Assembly (NCBI GenBank): GCA_963787195.1
Contig: CAWBCI010000040.1
Location: 17,220 to 81,219, forward strand
Reading direction: 5' to 3'
From: CAWBCI01 sp963787195
Lineage (GTDB): Bacteria; Bacteroidota; Bacteroidia; Bacteroidales; JAGOPY01
Length of the DNA stretch: 64,000 bases
The notes below the pieces were generated by a model, which saw only the letters and a list, made by a program, of their open reading frames with translations, was not told the origin of the DNA and ran no database searches. Positions 62,982 through 64,000 of this stretch are shown one piece after another. How positions within the stretch are numbered: position 1 is the first letter of the stretch; each line of letters starts with the position of its first letter. Made by a program: the position numbers and the translations under genes.

Positions 62982-64000
62982 TCACCCTTCTTTTTTCAAA
63001 ACCAGCGCCGTCCGGTTCGTATTGTAGATGCTGAGGTAAGCTTCTCCATCCTTTTCAGACGTGAAATAGGGGATGGAATTTTGGATACGTCCGTGGCCGC
63101 CGAATTCTTTATCATCGGAATTCAGGATGATGTGATATTCACCCGCTTTCGGCACCCTGAAATGATAATCCGGTATGGAATTGAAAGGATGAAAATTAAA
63201 AACGAAGATCAGGTTTTTCCTTTCAAAGATTATTGTCTTGTTGGCTTCATCCATATTCAATTGCTGCCCGAACAGGGAAGTCATCACTTCATGTTCCTTG
63301 ATCACTTTTATCATCTGCTTGTCGAAAGCAGCCAGGAACTGATATTTTAGTTTGGGATCATCCACCAGCGACCATTGCCGGCGGGCGTATTTATAGCTCC
63401 AGTTATTGCCTTCCCGGGGGAAATCAATCCATTCGGGATGCCCGAACTCATTTCCCATGAAATTCATATAAGCCTGTCCGCCCAATGAAATAGTGAATAA
63501 TCTGATCATCTTATGCAGTGCCAAGCCACGGTCTATGACCAGGTCCGGATCGTCTTTATGCATATGAAAATACATCTCCTTATCCATCAGCCAGAAGGCA
63601 AGGGTCTTGTCGCCAACCAGGGCCTGGTCGTGGGATTCGGCGTAGGCTATGGTTTTTACGTAAGTGAGCCGGTCGTTCAATACCTGCCACATCTGGTGTA
63701 TATTCCAGTCTTCGTCTTTATTTTCTTTCAGGAGTTTTATCCAGAAATCAGGGATACCCATTCCCAGCCTGTAATTAAAGCCTATGCCGCCTTCTTCCAC
63801 CGGGAAGGTGAGGCCGGGCATTCCGGTCACATCCTCCGCTATGCTGACCGCGGCCGGATTTAACTGGTGGATGAGAGTGTTTGCGAGCTGCAGGTAAGTG
63901 ATGGCATCCCATTCCACTCCCTGTCCGAAGTATTTTTCTCTCGAATCAATGGGCTCAAGCCCATGGTGGTAGTACATCATCGAGCCTACTCCATCGAAAC
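62982..64000 (-). CDS. glgB: 1,4-alpha-glucan branching enzyme, C-terminal part
   Basis: The frame runs off the right edge; about 339 residues are present. The catalytic nucleophile Asp is at 63995-63993 in FDGVGSMMYYHHG, the acid/base Glu lies in VSIAEDVTGMPG, and the third Asp in AYAESHDQALVG. GNEFGHPEWIDFPREGN and a C-terminal all-beta domain follow. FDGV-S-M-YYHHG is of the eukaryote-like/Bacteroidota type of branching enzyme. It introduces alpha-1,6 branches into glycogen. The start and N-terminal domains are outside the window. Confidence 0.92.
   Translation of the reverse strand, partial: FDGVGSMMYYHHGLEPIDSREKYFGQGVEWDAITYLQLANTLIHQLNPAAVSIAEDVTGMPGLTFPVEEGGIGFNYRLGMGIPDFWIKLLKENKDEDWNIHQMWQVLNDRLTYVKTIAYAESHDQALVGDKTLAFWLMDKEMYFHMHKDDPDLVIDRGLALHKMIRLFTISLGGQAYMNFMGNEFGHPEWIDFPREGNNWSYKYARRQWSLVDDPKLKYQFLAAFDKQMIKVIKEHEVMTSLFGQQLNMDEANKTIIFERKNLIFVFNFHPFNSIPDYHFRVPKAGEYHIILNSDDKEFGGHGRIQNSIPYFTSEKDGEAYLSIYNTNRTALVLKKEG

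Overview
The window looks like chromosomal DNA from a member of the Bacteroidota, probably Bacteroidales or Marinilabiliales-like. The evidence is a type IX secretion C-terminal domain, a hybrid two-component regulator with sensor propeller and AraC output, FISUMP domains, Bacteroidota-style lipoproteins and near-absent Shine-Dalgarno sequences. No tRNA, rRNA or CRISPR array was seen.

Layout. 1-8.6 kb holds secreted proteins: a BNR/sortilin-like protein running off the left edge, a 938-residue head-repeat protein ending in a FISUMP domain, a T9SS cargo protein, a thioredoxin and a DUF6132-type membrane protein. 9.1-16.9 kb is a compact sugar-glycerate cluster: three overlapping plus-strand genes (glycosyltransferase, HAD hydrolase, glycosyltransferase) facing three minus-strand genes (glucosyl-3-phosphoglycerate synthase-like, GH13_18 phosphorylase, glycerate kinase). 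Together they could make, store and recycle glucosylglycerate or a larger derivative. 18.4-29.6 kb is a tandem array of four paralogous minus-strand genes for long head-repeat fibres ending in an S74 self-cleaving chaperone. Two are intact, one has a shifted C-terminus and one carries two frameshifts. 30.1-32.7 kb holds a 20-bp tandem repeat array, a FISUMP gene without a canonical start codon whose last ~150 bases look like a diversity-generating-retroelement variable region, and an orphan lipoprotein. 33.0-37.2 kb is the hybrid two-component regulator. 37.2-51.9 kb is a complete minus-strand complex I operon, nuoA-nuoN with nuoC and nuoD fused and nuoEFG present. 52.1-64 kb holds a PAS hybrid histidine kinase, a membrane adenylate/guanylate cyclase cut by an IS3-family element, an MscS channel, a pterin dehydratase, an alpha/beta hydrolase, a frameshifted outer-membrane-like gene, a MazEF-type pair, an SDR and the C-terminal part of glgB.

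Most notable points: the candidate DGR target, with no template repeat or reverse transcriptase in the window; the coupled S74 fibre array; the glucosylglycerate cluster; the exact IS3 insertion, with a second fossil of the same cyclase family 38 kb away; heptanucleotide arrays in two convergent intergenic gaps; and several gene fossils (SDR, OsmC, cyclase). Several frameshifts lie in short homopolymers and could be either real decay or consensus errors.
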